Assembly: GCF_023509015.1 (NCBI RefSeq)
Contig: NZ_CP094975.1
Span: 255,501-319,500, forward strand
Length of the DNA stretch: 64,000 nucleotides
Origin: Pseudomonas abieticivorans
Lineage (GTDB): Bacteria; Pseudomonadota; Gammaproteobacteria; Pseudomonadales; Pseudomonadaceae
Direction of reading: 5' to 3'
The translations under genes were made by a program, and so were the position numbers. This document shows positions 44,381 to 55,107 of this stretch, one piece after another. Every line of letters begins with the position of its first letter. The first letter of the stretch is position 1. Below the pieces are notes generated by a model that was given only the letters and a program-made list of their open reading frames with translations, was not told the DNA's origin and did not search any database.

Positions 44381-44508
44381 ACCGCACTGCCCAAAGGCAC
44401 GCCACCCTCCGTTCGCACCACGGCTGCGCAAGCCTTGCGCCACGCTGAACCGGTTGCTGTGCAGCGCCCTTAGAAGCTGACTGCAAGCCAGGCAAACCGG
44501 GGCGTTCA

Positions 44509-44540
44509 CTGGCCCCATCGATAGATGCCGTTGGCGCCAT
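44509..44540 (+). promoter_or_regulatory. MocR-type direct-repeat operator before the porin-amidase-MFS operon
   Basis: CTGGCCCCAT (44509-44518), a 12-base spacer, then TTGGCGCCAT (44531-44540). The spacing equals that of the three TauR-like boxes, but the second half-site ends in CAT rather than TAA. Confidence 0.5.
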
Positions 44541-44633
44541 GCACGGGTGGTGAAAATGCACGGATACTGAGGCCACAACCCAAGGGTAACCGCCGCTGGG
44601 TGTCGTCCTACTTGATTACCAAAGGATGGGGAA

Positions 44634-45965
44634 ATGTTGAAGATGCGTTGCATGCCTTACTCGATGAAAGCTTGCTTGCTGGCGCTTGCCTGGATCGCCG
44701 GGGCGACTGCCCACGCGGCAGACGGCGACAGCCCGGCGGTTGCGCCGGCCAAACCCAAATGCCTGGATTACGATCGCTACCTGACCCGTGCCGAAATCGC
44801 CGTCAAGTCGGTGCCGGTGTGCGCCCGGGTCAGCCCACAACTGGGCGGTTTGCGTGAAGCCCTGGCCGAGCATGGCTTTGGTTTCACCGCCACCTCCTAC
44901 AACGGCTACACCTATGATGTGCTGGGGCACAATGCCAAACCCCAGGTGTACAACGGGCAGAACCCCAGCTACAACGCATCCCTCAGCACCTACCTGACCT
45001 ACGACCTGACCCGCCTGGGCTTTGCCAACGACGCACAGTTCACCCTGGCTGCGCAGTGGGTGGGGGCCAACTATACGCCGGCCAACCCGCGTGTCACGAC
45101 CATGACCGTGTTCGCCATCAACCAGTCGTTTTTCAATAAACAGTTGGAACTCGAATATGGCTTTATCCCTGGCGTGCGGCTGTTCTACGGCATCGCCCTG
45201 GGCGGTAACGCTTCGACCGCGGCCCTGGGCCCCAGCAGCGTGGTGCCCTTCCAGGTGGGCATGTCGGCCACCGAGCCCACGCCGACCGTCAACGTGATCG
45301 TGCGCGACCCGTCCCTGCGTTTCTACAATAGCTTTGCGCTCACGCGCAGCGCCAGCCCTGGCGGCATCGCCCAGGACGTCAAGGACAACCCCAGCGGGTT
45401 TCGCCTGAACGTGCCCGATGCCAAGGCGCTGTTCATCAACGAACTGGGTTACAAGCAAGCCGCCAGTGCCAGCGAAAATGCCGCTTGGCTCAGGCTGGGC
45501 ACCCTGTACAACACCAGCCAGTACACCGAGTTCAAGACGGGTGAAAAATCCGCCGACAACTACAGCCTATACCTGGGGGCCACGGTCCAGGTCAGCAAGC
45601 CTTGGGGCGACGCACGCGGCTGGTACCTGGACAGCAAGCTCGACTACTCGCCGGACTCGGTCAATGCCATCAACAAGGCCGCCCAATTGACGGCCTTCAA
45701 TGTCGGCCCCTTCGCCAGCCGCCCGGCAGACATGATGGCGGTGGGCGTTACCAAGAGTTACTACAGCAAAGAGTTGCGTGACCTGTACGCGGGCTATGGC
45801 ATGGACAGCGCCGGCTACACGCTGGCAGCCACTGCTTCATACGCCGCCCGGGTGCTGCCCGGCGTCTACCTGATCAGCGGCTTGACCTATACCCGTAACC
45901 CGGTGTTTACGCCGGTGCACGGCGATGCGCTGTTGCTGCAGGAGTCGCTCAACTTGCTGTTCTGA
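44634..45965 (+). CDS. Carbohydrate-selective porin, OprB-like
   Basis: A 443-residue outer-membrane protein with a signal peptide (ACLLALAWIAGATAHAADG). The OprB-like pattern includes LREALAEHGFGFTATSYNGYTYDV, many alternating barrel strands and a terminal SLNLLF with the phenylalanine needed for barrel assembly. OprB porins pass sugars and related small molecules. It is the first gene of an operon with an amidase and an MFS transporter, so it may admit an amide substrate across the outer membrane. Family assignment is moderately secure; the substrate is not. Confidence 0.75.
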   Translation: MLKMRCMPYSMKACLLALAWIAGATAHAADGDSPAVAPAKPKCLDYDRYLTRAEIAVKSVPVCARVSPQLGGLREALAEHGFGFTATSYNGYTYDVLGHNAKPQVYNGQNPSYNASLSTYLTYDLTRLGFANDAQFTLAAQWVGANYTPANPRVTTMTVFAINQSFFNKQLELEYGFIPGVRLFYGIALGGNASTAALGPSSVVPFQVGMSATEPTPTVNVIVRDPSLRFYNSFALTRSASPGGIAQDVKDNPSGFRLNVPDAKALFINELGYKQAASASENAAWLRLGTLYNTSQYTEFKTGEKSADNYSLYLGATVQVSKPWGDARGWYLDSKLDYSPDSVNAINKAAQLTAFNVGPFASRPADMMAVGVTKSYYSKELRDLYAGYGMDSAGYTLAATASYAARVLPGVYLISGLTYTRNPVFTPVHGDALLLQESLNLLF

Positions 45966-46060
45966 TAGCGCTCGCCAGTCACGCCTCTTTCACTCAAGAT
46001 ACCCCGGCTTGCAAACCCTGAGGTTTGCCGGAGCGGGCCTCTGTACCCGAGGATTTGCCC

Positions 46061-47554
46061 ATGACCCTTGATGCAACTGCGTTTTTGTCCCAGGCCGATT
46101 ATCTGGCGCTGGACGCCACCGCCATGGCCGAAGGTGTGCGCAACGGCACGCTGCAAGCACAGGCGTTGCTGCACGCCGCCATCGAGCGCTGTGAGCAGCT
46201 CAACCCGCAGGTCAACGCCGTGGTGATGCGCCACGATCAGCTGGCGTTCGACCAGTTGCGCGCCCGCCAGGCCGCCGGTACCGAGCGCCAGGGCGCGCTG
46301 GCCGGCGTGCCGATGCTGCTCAAGGACCTGAACACCTACCTGGCAGGCACCGTGACCACCAACGGCTCGTGCTTGCTGGCCGATACCCCGCCAGCGCAAG
46401 CCAATAGCACCGTGGTCGAGCGCTACCTGGAAGCCGGCATGCTGGTGTTCGGCAAGACCGCCAGCCCCGAGTTCGGCATGACCACCACCACCGAGTCCGC
46501 CCTGTGGGGGGCCACGGGCAACCCATGGCGACCGGGCTACAGCGCCGGCGGCTCATCGGGTGGTGCGGCGGCGGCCGTTGCAGCGGGCATCGTGCCGGTG
46601 GCCCATGCCACCGACGGCGGCGGCTCGATTCGTATTCCCGCGTCCTATTGCGGTGTGTTCGGCATGAAGCCCACCCGCTACCGCAACCCACAGGGCCCGG
46701 CCAGCTTCGAAGGCTGGTTTGGCGCCAGCTGCGGGCATGTGGTGTCGCGCAGCGTACGCGACTCGGCGCTGCTGCTGGATGTCAGCCATGGCCATGAACG
46801 TGGCAGCCCCTACTGGCTGGCACAACCAGCGCGGCCCTTCGGCGAGGAGGTACGGCGCGCACCCCACGCCTTGCGCATCGGCGTGGTCAGCGACGACTTG
46901 ACCGGCACGCCGTTGCACCCAGACATACAGGCGGTACTGCAACAGACCGTCGAGCGGCTGCAAGCGCTAGGTCATCAGGTGCGCCCCTTGACGCTGCCCG
47001 TCGATGCCCAACAGCTGTACGGTGCCCACGGTGCCACCAGCGGCGTGACCTTACTGACGGCAGTGCGCGACCGCGAGGCCGCGTTGGGCAGGCCGATGGA
47101 TGCGCACGCCCTGGAGCCAGTGACGCGCCATGTGCTAAACCAGGCCAGCAGCGCGACCGCCGAGCAGTTATACCGCGCCCGCCGCACCTTCGAGCTGGTG
47201 GGGCTGAAGATGGAGGCGGTTTTCGACGACATCGACCTGATCCTGTCACCGGTAACGGCTCACCTGACCCCGCCCCTAGGCTTGCTCAGCCTGCAGAACC
47301 GCTACGAGGACTACGTTCGGCACATCGTCGGCAGCATCGGCTTCACCGTGTTGGCCAACGTCAGTGGCCAGCCGGCGATGTCCGTGCCATCGGGCGCCAG
47401 CCGCGACGGCCTGCCGATCGGCATGATGTTCACCGCGGCGGCCTGCCAGGAAGGCCGGCTGTTTCAACTGGCCGGGCAACTGGAGCACCACTACCCTTGG
47501 GGCCTGCCCCGGCACGACACCCACCCGGCACACCAGGGGAGCGTCCACGCATGA
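46061..47554 (+). CDS. Amidase (amidase signature family)
   Basis: A 497-residue amidase. The Ser-cisSer-Lys triad is visible: Lys in [12 protein letters not shown], cis-Ser in [14 protein letters not shown], and the nucleophile region [22 protein letters not shown] lies nine bases before the ATG at 46061. Family members hydrolyse amides, including aryl and aliphatic amides, with ammonia release. No signal peptide is present, so it is cytoplasmic. Its stop overlaps the start of the MFS gene, and the porin gene is upstream. An uptake-and-hydrolysis unit for a small amide under MocR control is the simplest reading. Confidence 0.92.
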   Translation: MTLDATAFLSQADYLALDATAMAEGVRNGTLQAQALLHAAIERCEQLNPQVNAVVMRHDQLAFDQLRARQAAGTERQGALAGVPMLLKDLNTYLAGTVTTNGSCLLADTPPAQANSTVVERYLEAGMLVFGKTASPEFGMTTTTESALWGATGNPWRPGYSAGGSSGGAAAAVAAGIVPVAHATDGGGSIRIPASYCGVFGMKPTRYRNPQGPASFEGWFGASCGHVVSRSVRDSALLLDVSHGHERGSPYWLAQPARPFGEEVRRAPHALRIGVVSDDLTGTPLHPDIQAVLQQTVERLQALGHQVRPLTLPVDAQQLYGAHGATSGVTLLTAVRDREAALGRPMDAHALEPVTRHVLNQASSATAEQLYRARRTFELVGLKMEAVFDDIDLILSPVTAHLTPPLGLLSLQNRYEDYVRHIVGSIGFTVLANVSGQPAMSVPSGASRDGLPIGMMFTAAACQEGRLFQLAGQLEHHYPWGLPRHDTHPAHQGSVHA

Positions 47555-48861
47555 GCACGCAGGCTCGCGGCTGGCGCCGCCACTACACGTTGTTTCTGTT
47601 GTTCATGGTCTCGGCCGTCAGCCTGATCGACCGTCAGATCATGGGCATCGTCATCGAGCCCATCAAGGCTGAGTTCCATGTCACCGACACGCAGATCGGC
47701 CTGCTCACCGGGCTTGGGTTTTCCTTGGTGTATTGCCTGTTTGCCATCCCGATCGGCCGCTTCGCCGACCGAGCCAACCGCCGCAACCTGATCGGGCTGT
47801 GCTGTGCCGGCTGGAGCGCCATGACCCTGCTGTGCGGCTGCGCCACCAGCTATTGGGGCCTGGCGCTGGCACGCCTGGGGGTGGCCATTGGCGAATCGGG
47901 CAGCGGCGCCGCCTCGATGTCGATGATCGCCGATCTGTACCCGCCTCATCAGCGCGCCAAGGCCATCAGCGTGTTCATGCTGGGCGCGCCCATTGGTGCA
48001 TTGCTGGGCCTGAGCGCGGGCGCCTGGATCGCTTATGACTATGGCTGGCGGCAGGCCTTCGTGTGGGTGGCCGTACCGGGGCTGGTGACCGCCGTGCTGT
48101 TGCGCTTGAGCGGTTGGGAGCCACGCCGGGGTACGTGGGAGTCGCCCACGGCCGGCTCCACCCCTCACGAATCGCTGTGGCCTGTGCTGCGCGGCGCGTG
48201 GCAGTGCAGCCCTTTTGTGCGCATCGCCTGCGCCGGCGCGCTGCTGGCCTTTTCCGGGTATGCCTTCAGCATCTGGAGCACGGCCTTTTTGGTGCGTACC
48301 CACGGGCTCACCCTCAAGGACGCCGGCACGCTCATGGGCTTGGTGGCAGGCCCCGGCGCCATCATCGGCTCGCTGTCCAGCGGCTGGCTGACCGCGCACC
48401 TGGGGCGACGCGATTCACGCTGGCAACTGGGGGTACCGATTATCGGCGCCCTGTTGGCCTTCCCGATGGCCGCCGGTTTCGCCCTGTACCCGGCTGGCTC
48501 GCCCTGGCTGCTGGGCGCGTTGCATATCCCCCGCGCCGCCGCTTTCATGTTCGGCATGTCGGTGTTTGGCATGTGGTGGATGGCCCCCAGCTACACCGCC
48601 ATCGCCCAACTGATCGCCCCGGCGCGGCGCGCCACGCTGATCGCGGTGTACAACTTCGGCATCATGGCGCTGGGTGCCGGTTTCGGCCCGCTGGCGGTCG
48701 GCGTGCTCAGCGATCACCTGGGCCAACTGGCCGGTGCCAACGCGCTGCGCTGGGCGCTGGTGATTTGTGCCAGTGGCTACCTGCTGGCCAGCGCCATCCT
48801 GCTCAGCGTGCTCAAGCCCTACACTCAGGTGGCGCAGGAAACGCGCCTGCGGTTTGGCTAG
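47551..48861 (+). CDS. MFS transporter, spinster-like / organic anion type
   Basis: A 436-residue protein with twelve predicted helices. The start SLIDRQIMGIVIEPIKAEFHVTDTQIGLLTGLGFSLVYCLFAIPIGRFADRANRRNLI matches the Spns-type MFS group common in proteobacterial catabolic operons. It overlaps the amidase stop by four bases. It probably imports the amidase substrate or exports a product. A GC-rich hairpin at 48882-48905 follows. Confidence 0.9.
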   Translation: MSTQARGWRRHYTLFLLFMVSAVSLIDRQIMGIVIEPIKAEFHVTDTQIGLLTGLGFSLVYCLFAIPIGRFADRANRRNLIGLCCAGWSAMTLLCGCATSYWGLALARLGVAIGESGSGAASMSMIADLYPPHQRAKAISVFMLGAPIGALLGLSAGAWIAYDYGWRQAFVWVAVPGLVTAVLLRLSGWEPRRGTWESPTAGSTPHESLWPVLRGAWQCSPFVRIACAGALLAFSGYAFSIWSTAFLVRTHGLTLKDAGTLMGLVAGPGAIIGSLSSGWLTAHLGRRDSRWQLGVPIIGALLAFPMAAGFALYPAGSPWLLGALHIPRAAAFMFGMSVFGMWWMAPSYTAIAQLIAPARRATLIAVYNFGIMALGAGFGPLAVGVLSDHLGQLAGANALRWALVICASGYLLASAILLSVLKPYTQVAQETRLRFG

Positions 48862-48881
48862 CGGCTTGCGCAGCGCCGTTA

Positions 48882-48905
48882 GCGCCGGGGGGGCACCCCC
48901 GGCGC
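48882..48905 (+). terminator. GC-rich hairpin after the MFS gene
   Basis: GCGCCGGGGG-GGCA-CCCCCGGCGC is a perfect 10-bp stem about 20 bases after the stop. It lacks a T-run. Confidence 0.55.
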
Positions 48906-49161
48906 GGCCACTTAGGCCAGGGCGCGCCGCAGAATCGTTACAGCTCGCAGCTCAAAAACATTAATTAAATACATAATCAATAATACATAAATGCAAATAA
49001 AGAATAATATACATATACCAAAAAAGAATTTCCACACAGTTTGTTATGCAAATACTATCCACCACAGACGACATCGTTGCTCGCCGAACACACCACCTTC
49101 AGGCTATTGAAGCTGTACCCACACCAAGGGCCAGTGCCAGTTTTAATGGACGCTGCCCCCC
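48906..49161. other. AT-rich intergenic region upstream of a TonB-dependent receptor
   Basis: The segment from about 48955 to 49035 is strongly A+T-rich in an otherwise GC-rich genome. ATACATAA occurs twice within 25 bases, and TATACATATA lies close by. It is likely the promoter/upstream-activator region of the receptor gene and a candidate site for nucleoid proteins. No Fur, Zur or other known box was convincing, and no gene is supported. Confidence 0.5.
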
Positions 49162-51594
49162 ATGCCAGACGCATACTCAAACGGCCCTGCCAAGCAATTC
49201 CCGCTGTCAGCCCTGACCGCCTCGCTGCTGCTGAGCGCCGTCGCGCCGTTCGCCGACGCGGCGGCCGAAGACACCAAACTCAATGCCGTGACGGTGATTT
49301 CCACCGGCGTGCGCGGCCAGCAGCGCACCGTGGCCGACAGCCCGGCGCCCATCGATATCATCAACAGTGACCAACTGCTCAAGACTGGCCGCGCGGAGCT
49401 GTCCGAGGCGATTTCCAAGCTGCTGCCCTCGTTCAACTTCGGCACCAACATCGCCGGCTACAACTCCGTCACCCGCCCCTTAAGCAACCGCAGCCTGGGC
49501 CCGACCTATACCTTGGTGCTGGTCAACGGCAAGCGCCGGCACAACGGCGCGGTCGGTCAACGTGGCTCGATCGACAACAGCGGCGCCAATGCCGTGGACA
49601 TCGACCTGATCCCGGTGAGCGCCGTGGACCACATCGAAATTCTCAAGGACAGCGCCGCCGCCCAGTACGGCTCTGACGCCGTGGCGGGGGTGATCAACAT
49701 CATCCTCAAGGCCACCGACAGCGGTGGCCACCTGGAAACCAGCTACGGCAAGTTGTATTCCGGCCAGGGCGAAACCCTGAAAGTGGCCGGCGACGAGGGC
49801 TTCAAACTCGGCGAAAGCGGCTTTTTCCACCTGGCGGCCGATGCGCGCAAACGCGGCGAGGCGTCGTGGAACGACAAGGCCGACAGTACCGTGAAAGCCT
49901 ACAACGACCCGGCCAAGCAAGCCGCCTGGGACCATGTGGCGATCAAGAACGGCGACCCGGACCTCAAGGCCTTCAACCTGGCCTACAACGCCGAACTGCC
50001 GCTGGATGACGTCACCCTGTACTCCTTCAGCACCTACGGCGAGCGTGACGCCGAGGCCGCCAACTACTACCGCCTGCCCAACGGCACCGCGTCGGTGCCA
50101 GAGATTTTCCCGGACGGCTACTTCCCGCTCAACAACATCAAGGACACCGACTACCAGTTCCTGTTTGGCGGCAAAGGCGAACTGGCCAACTGGAACTGGG
50201 ACCTGAGCACCACCTACGGGCGCAACAACGTGCACCACTCCAGCGACCTGAACCTGAACCCGTCCCTGGGCACCGCTTCGCCCACCAGCTTCAGCAATTT
50301 GGCTACCTTTCGCTTCGAGCAGTGGGTCAACAACCTGGACTTCACCCGCCACTACGACAGCCTGTTCAACCTGACCTCGCCAGTGCAAGTGTCAGCGGGC
50401 CTGGAGCATCGCTGGGAGCGCTTTCGCACCTTTGCCGGCGAGCCCGACGCCTACATCACCGGCACCTACCCCGCCGCCTCCGGCGCCCAGGCCGCCGTGA
50501 CCATCCGCCCGGAAGACGAAGTCAGCCTGATCCGCAACAACTACGCCGGTTACCTGGACCTGGGCTTTGACCTCACCGAGCGCTGGTTCGTCGACGTGGC
50601 CGGGCGCATCGAACATTACGATGACGATTCGGGCAACACCTTTGGCCTTAAAGTGAACTCGCGCTATGAACTGACCGACACCGTCGCGGTGCGCGGCACC
50701 GTGGGCACCGGTTTCCGTGCGCCGTCCCTGACCCAGATCGGCTACACCGTGGCCGACAACCGCGTGGCCACGGATGTGAACGGCAACGTGGTACCGGCCG
50801 TGACCCGCCTCACGCCCTCAAGCAGCAGCCTGGCCAAGGCCTTGGGTGGCGATGACCTCAAGCCCGAGAAATCCCGCAACCTGGGGCTGGGCCTGACCTG
50901 GCAACCAGCGCCGCGCACCAGCGTGACGGCAGACGCCTACCTGATCGACATCGACGACCGCATCGCCCTCACCAGCAACATCTACGACCAGGGCAACGGC
51001 GTGATCAACGGCATTTTGCAGTCCCAGGGCGTGGCCAGCGGTACCTGGGTCAACTACTACACCAACGCCTTCGACACCCGCACCCGGGGCCTGGACATCG
51101 TGGCCGACCACACCACGCCGCTCGATGCCTTGGGCGATGTGCGCTGGAGCCTGGGGTTCAACTACAACAAAACCACCATCGAGGACATGCGCGACACGCC
51201 GGCCTCGCTGGCAGGCTCCGGGGTCACCCTGGTGGGCCGCGACCGCGAAGGCGACCTGACCGAAGCCTCGCCCAAGACCAAGTGGATCGTGGGTGCCAAC
51301 TGGAAACTCGACGACCTGGCGGTGAACCTGCAGACCACCCGCTACGGCTCGGTCAAGACCTTGGCGGTAAACCCCAGCGGGGACCGCAGCTTCGGCGCAA
51401 AATGGATCACCGACCTGGACATTGCCTACACCTTCTTCGACCACCTGACCGCCAGCATCGGCGGTACCAACATCTTCGACGTGCGCCCCGACAAGCACGC
51501 CGTGTACAGCAGCCTGGGCCTGGCGGCCTATGGCAACCCGCCGTTCTACCCCGGTGGCGGCTACTGGTACACCAAGCTCGCCTACGACTTCTGA
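49162..51594 (+). CDS. TonB-dependent outer-membrane receptor
   Basis: An 810-residue receptor. After a long N-terminus and a signal-like segment ([19 protein letters not shown]) come [13 protein letters not shown], a possible TonB box, and a plug domain with [18 protein letters not shown] and [25 protein letters not shown]. The barrel ends in WYTKLAYDF with terminal phenylalanine. The plug resembles receptors for carbohydrate- or peptide-like nutrients more than classical siderophore receptors. It is followed by a peptide-type ABC importer in the same direction after 62 bases and a hairpin, so both membranes are covered for one ligand. Confidence 0.9.
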   Translation: MPDAYSNGPAKQFPLSALTASLLLSAVAPFADAAAEDTKLNAVTVISTGVRGQQRTVADSPAPIDIINSDQLLKTGRAELSEAISKLLPSFNFGTNIAGYNSVTRPLSNRSLGPTYTLVLVNGKRRHNGAVGQRGSIDNSGANAVDIDLIPVSAVDHIEILKDSAAAQYGSDAVAGVINIILKATDSGGHLETSYGKLYSGQGETLKVAGDEGFKLGESGFFHLAADARKRGEASWNDKADSTVKAYNDPAKQAAWDHVAIKNGDPDLKAFNLAYNAELPLDDVTLYSFSTYGERDAEAANYYRLPNGTASVPEIFPDGYFPLNNIKDTDYQFLFGGKGELANWNWDLSTTYGRNNVHHSSDLNLNPSLGTASPTSFSNLATFRFEQWVNNLDFTRHYDSLFNLTSPVQVSAGLEHRWERFRTFAGEPDAYITGTYPAASGAQAAVTIRPEDEVSLIRNNYAGYLDLGFDLTERWFVDVAGRIEHYDDDSGNTFGLKVNSRYELTDTVAVRGTVGTGFRAPSLTQIGYTVADNRVATDVNGNVVPAVTRLTPSSSSLAKALGGDDLKPEKSRNLGLGLTWQPAPRTSVTADAYLIDIDDRIALTSNIYDQGNGVINGILQSQGVASGTWVNYYTNAFDTRTRGLDIVADHTTPLDALGDVRWSLGFNYNKTTIEDMRDTPASLAGSGVTLVGRDREGDLTEASPKTKWIVGANWKLDDLAVNLQTTRYGSVKTLAVNPSGDRSFGAKWITDLDIAYTFFDHLTASIGGTNIFDVRPDKHAVYSSLGLAAYGNPPFYPGGGYWYTKLAYDF

Positions 51595-51605
51595 CCCACC
51601 CGGCC

Positions 51606-51625
51606 GCGCCGCCGCACGGTGGCGC
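51606..51625 (+). other. Hairpin between the receptor and ABC binding-protein gene
   Basis: GCGCCGCC-GCAC-GGTGGCGC is an 8-bp stem with one G-T wobble and a 4-base loop. It could partly terminate transcription after the receptor. Confidence 0.42.
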
Positions 51626-51656
51626 GCTTACCCCCCCCTTGACCGAGGTAGCGCCC

Positions 51657-53285
51657 TTGAAGCTGCAACGAACCCTGGCCAGCGCGGCCATCCTCCTGGC
51701 ACTGGGCCTGGCCCTGCCAGGCTGCTCACCGTCAACGCCGGACGCAGCGGCGGCCAGCACCCTGAAAATCGCCTTCTTCGGCGACAACACCCAACTGGTC
51801 AGCCTGGACCCTTTCCAGGTCTACTGGCTGGAGCACCGGGTGGTGCTGCGCAACGTGGTCGAGTCGCTCACCGACCAAGACCCGCAAACCGGCAAGATCA
51901 TCCCCTGGCTGGCCGAGCGCTGGGACATTAGCGACGATGCCCGCGAGTACACCTTTCACTTGCGCAAGGGTGTGACCTTCAGCAACGGCGAGGCCTTCGA
52001 CGCGCAGGCCGTGAAAACCGCTTTCGACAGTGACAAGGCCTTCGCCAGCGAATTGCCGAGCACCTTTGGCGCGACCTACCTGGCCGGTTACGAGCACGCC
52101 GAAATCATCGACCCGCAGACCATCAAGCTGGTGCTGGCGCGGCCCAACGCAGGCTTCTTGCAAGCCACCTCCACCACCAACCTGGGCATCCTGGCGCCCG
52201 AGTCCTATCGCCACACTGCCAAGGAGCGCTCGCTGGGGGCGATCATCGGCAGCGGGCCGTTCGTGCTGGAGCACTACACCCCCGAAGCCGGCCTGCGGTT
52301 GGTCAAACGTGCCGGCTATGCCTGGCCCTCGGCCAACGTGCAGAACAAGGGCGAGTCCCACCTGTCGGCCATCGAGGTCAGCTACGTGCCCGAAGAAAGC
52401 GTGCGCAACGGCCAGTTCCTGCAGGGCCAGGTGGACATCCTGTGGCCGCGCAACCCGTTCTCCGACGTCGACCTGACGCTGCTGCAAAGCAAGAAGGCGA
52501 CCATCCAGAGCCGCTCGCTGCCGGGCCCGGCCTGGAACCTGTACCCCAACACCCGTGGCAACCGCATCCTGGGCGACGGCGACGTGCGCCTGGCGGTGCT
52601 GAAAGCCATCGACCGCAAGACCTACGCCGCCACCCTCTACAACCCGGCCTTCCCGGTGGTGGACGGGGTGTACGACGTGACCACGCCGTACTTTCGCAGC
52701 CAAGGCCACAAGCTCGACTACGACCCGCAAGGCGCGGCCAAGCTGCTGGACCAGGCCGGCTGGCTGACCGGGCAAGACCAGTACCGCTACAAGGACGGCA
52801 AGCGCCTGAGCCTGGTGTACAACCTGGCCGGTAAGGAAACCGCCGGCGACGTGCTGATCCAGGACCAACTGCGCAAGGTTGGCATCGAACTCAAGCTGCG
52901 GGTGCAGACCACCGCCGAATGGGCCGCGGCCAACGCCTCGGGCAACTATGACCTGACCTACGCCTACATGACCCGCGCCGACCCGATCGTGCTGCAAACC
53001 ATCCTCGACCCGCGCAGCGCCAACAGCTCGACCCTGGCCACCAACATCTACCCACCGGCCACGCTGGGCAAGGCCCAGGCGCTGTTCGACGCCGGCCTGA
53101 CCGCCACCGCCCCGGACAGCCGCGCCCAAGCCTACGGCGAGTTGCAAGACCTGTTGATCGATCAGGGCTCGGCCATCCCGGTGTACGAACGCGTGTGGCA
53201 GGCCGCCACCTCGCCACGGGTGAGCAACTTCCACTGGAGCGCGGAGGGCTTTGCCTTCCTCAATGACATCGAGATCAAGCCATGA
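51657..53285 (+). CDS. Peptide/nickel-type ABC transporter, substrate-binding lipoprotein
   Basis: A 542-residue family 5 (DppA/OppA-type) binding protein. Translation likely starts at TTG 51657, with GAGG eight bases upstream; the longer frame runs back into the receptor gene and is not protein-like. The signal peptide ends in LALPGCSPS, a lipobox, so it is membrane-anchored. Typical motifs are [35 protein letters not shown] and [15 protein letters not shown]. The stop overlaps the first permease start (ATGA). The ligand is unknown; the downstream VanX-like dipeptidase suggests D-amino-acid peptides. Confidence 0.9.
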   Translation: MKLQRTLASAAILLALGLALPGCSPSTPDAAAASTLKIAFFGDNTQLVSLDPFQVYWLEHRVVLRNVVESLTDQDPQTGKIIPWLAERWDISDDAREYTFHLRKGVTFSNGEAFDAQAVKTAFDSDKAFASELPSTFGATYLAGYEHAEIIDPQTIKLVLARPNAGFLQATSTTNLGILAPESYRHTAKERSLGAIIGSGPFVLEHYTPEAGLRLVKRAGYAWPSANVQNKGESHLSAIEVSYVPEESVRNGQFLQGQVDILWPRNPFSDVDLTLLQSKKATIQSRSLPGPAWNLYPNTRGNRILGDGDVRLAVLKAIDRKTYAATLYNPAFPVVDGVYDVTTPYFRSQGHKLDYDPQGAAKLLDQAGWLTGQDQYRYKDGKRLSLVYNLAGKETAGDVLIQDQLRKVGIELKLRVQTTAEWAAANASGNYDLTYAYMTRADPIVLQTILDPRSANSSTLATNIYPPATLGKAQALFDAGLTATAPDSRAQAYGELQDLLIDQGSAIPVYERVWQAATSPRVSNFHWSAEGFAFLNDIEIKP

Positions 53286-54232
53286 ACCGCTACCTGCTCG
53301 GCCGTATCGGCCAGGCCGTGCTGGTGCTGTGGGGCGCCTACACCATCACTTATTTCATCCTGTACCTGCTGCCGGGCGATCCGCTGTCGATCATGCTCAG
53401 CGCCTCAGGCATGGAGATCGACGCGCTGAGCCCCGAACAACTGGCCAAGGCGCGGGCCTTCTACGGGTTGGACCAGGGCCTGGTGCAGCGTTACTTCCAA
53501 CTGTTGTGGGGCGTGCTGCACGGTGACCTGGGGCAGTCGCTCACGCTCAACCGGCCGGTGACCTCGGTGTTGGCCGAACGCTTGCCGCAGACCTTGGCGT
53601 TGGCAGGCTCGGCCATCGTGCTGTCGTTGCTGGGCGGCATCGGCCTGGCGTACCTGGCCGCCTACGTGCGCTGGCAGCCCTTGAAAACCGCCCTGGCACG
53701 CTTGCCGGCGCTGGGCTTTTCGGTGCCGGTGTTCTGGATGGGCCTGCTGCTGATCCAGGTATTTGCCTTTACCCTGGGTTGGTTCCCGGCCACCGGCAGC
53801 CAGGGTTTCGCCAGCCTGGTGCTGCCAGCCGTGACCCTGGCGATCCCCAGCGCCGCGGTGTACGCCCAGGTGCTGCAGCGCGGCTTTCTGGACGTGTGGC
53901 GCGAGCCCTACATCGTCACCGCCTTCGCCAAGGGCCTGACCCGCGCCCAGGTGCAGGCGCGCCACGGCTTTCGCAACGCCGCCCTGCCGCTGCTGACGCT
54001 GATCGGCCTGCAGGTGGGCAATACCGTATCGGGCGCTGTGCTGGTGGAAACCATTTTCGCCCGCAACGGCGTCGGCCGACTGGTGCAAGAAGCCGTGCTG
54101 CGCCAGGACATTCCGGTGGTGCTGGCGGTGGTCACGGTGTCGGCCGCCGCCTTCGTGTTGGTCAACCTGCTGGTGGACCTGCTGTACCCCATCCTCGACC
54201 CGCGTATCACCCACGCGCCCAAGGTGAGCTGA
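53282..54232 (+). CDS. Peptide-type ABC transporter permease (DppB-like)
   Basis: A 316-residue inner-membrane permease with six hydrophobic segments. The DppB-type N-terminus is [32 protein letters not shown]. The EAA loop is [37 protein letters not shown], followed by [14 protein letters not shown]. Four-base overlap with the binding-protein gene upstream and a two-base gap to the second permease indicate one operon. Confidence 0.92.
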   Translation: MNRYLLGRIGQAVLVLWGAYTITYFILYLLPGDPLSIMLSASGMEIDALSPEQLAKARAFYGLDQGLVQRYFQLLWGVLHGDLGQSLTLNRPVTSVLAERLPQTLALAGSAIVLSLLGGIGLAYLAAYVRWQPLKTALARLPALGFSVPVFWMGLLLIQVFAFTLGWFPATGSQGFASLVLPAVTLAIPSAAVYAQVLQRGFLDVWREPYIVTAFAKGLTRAQVQARHGFRNAALPLLTLIGLQVGNTVSGAVLVETIFARNGVGRLVQEAVLRQDIPVVLAVVTVSAAAFVLVNLLVDLLYPILDPRITHAPKVS

Positions 54233-54234
54233 GC

Positions 54235-55107
54235 ATGACCACCTATATTCATGACCCATTGAGGTGGCAACCACGCCGCCGCTGGCAGCGCTTCCTGGAC
54301 CTGGCCGTACCCTTGCTGCGCCGCCCCGGTTTCGTGCTGGCCGCAGCCCTGGTGCTGTTCACGCTGTTGGCTGCCGTATTGCCCTGGCTGTTGAGCAGCA
54401 TTGACCCGTACGCCACGGTGCCTGCGGCCAAGCTGCTGGCGCCGAATGCCAGCCACTGGTTCGGCACCGACGAGCTGGGCCGCGACTTGTACACGCGCAT
54501 GATCTACGGCGCGCGGCTGTCGATTCTGGCCGCGCTGCTGGCCGTCGGCATCGCGCTGGTGGCAGGCCTGGGCCTGGGCATCGTCGCAGGCTTTATCGGC
54601 GGGCGCGTGGACTCGGTGATCATGCGCCTGGTCGACGTGTTGCTGGCCCTGCCCGGCCTGCTGCTGGCATTGGCGATCGTCACCGCCATCGGTTTTGGCA
54701 CCTTGCCAGTGGCCGTGGCAGTGGGCGTGGGGATCATCCCGGGGTTCGCCCGCACCACCCGCGCCGAGGTGCTGCGGGTCAAAACCCTGCCCTACGTGGA
54801 AGCGGCGCGCCTGGGCGGTGCCAGTTGGCTGCGCACCTTGCTGCGCCACGTGCTGCCCAATGCCTGGGGCCCGGTCGCGGTGTTGGCCACCCTGGATTTT
54901 GGCGCGGCGATCCTGGCCACCGCCGGCTTGAGCTTTTTGGGCTTTGGCGCCGAACCGCCCGCCGCCGAATGGGGCACGCTGATTGCCAACGGCCGGCACT
55001 TTTTGATCACCGCGCCCTGGGTCTCGTTGTTGCCGGGGCTGTTTGTGGTGTTGGTGGTGTTCAGCCTCAACCACATTGCCCGTACCTTTGAGGAAACCCA
55101 GCGATGA
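54235..55107 (+). CDS. Peptide-type ABC transporter permease (DppC-like)
   Basis: A 290-residue permease. It shows the DppC-type block HWFGTDELGRDLYTRMIYGARLSILAALLAVGIALVAG, the EAA loop LPYVEAARLGGASWLRTLLRHVLPNAWGPVAVLATLDFGAAILATAGLSFLGFG and the closing PPAAEWGTLI. It overlaps the ATPase gene by four bases and pairs with the upstream DppB-like subunit. Confidence 0.92.
   Translation: MTTYIHDPLRWQPRRRWQRFLDLAVPLLRRPGFVLAAALVLFTLLAAVLPWLLSSIDPYATVPAAKLLAPNASHWFGTDELGRDLYTRMIYGARLSILAALLAVGIALVAGLGLGIVAGFIGGRVDSVIMRLVDVLLALPGLLLALAIVTAIGFGTLPVAVAVGVGIIPGFARTTRAEVLRVKTLPYVEAARLGGASWLRTLLRHVLPNAWGPVAVLATLDFGAAILATAGLSFLGFGAEPPAAEWGTLIANGRHFLITAPWVSLLPGLFVVLVVFSLNHIARTFEETQR

Noticed and set aside
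48906..49161. Fur or Zur box before the TonB receptor
   Set aside because: The AT-rich tract gives many partial matches but no proper inverted repeat.
51732..55074. Long antisense frames over the peptide ABC genes
   Set aside because: Shadows of strongly recognisable binding-protein and permease genes; no protein-like features.
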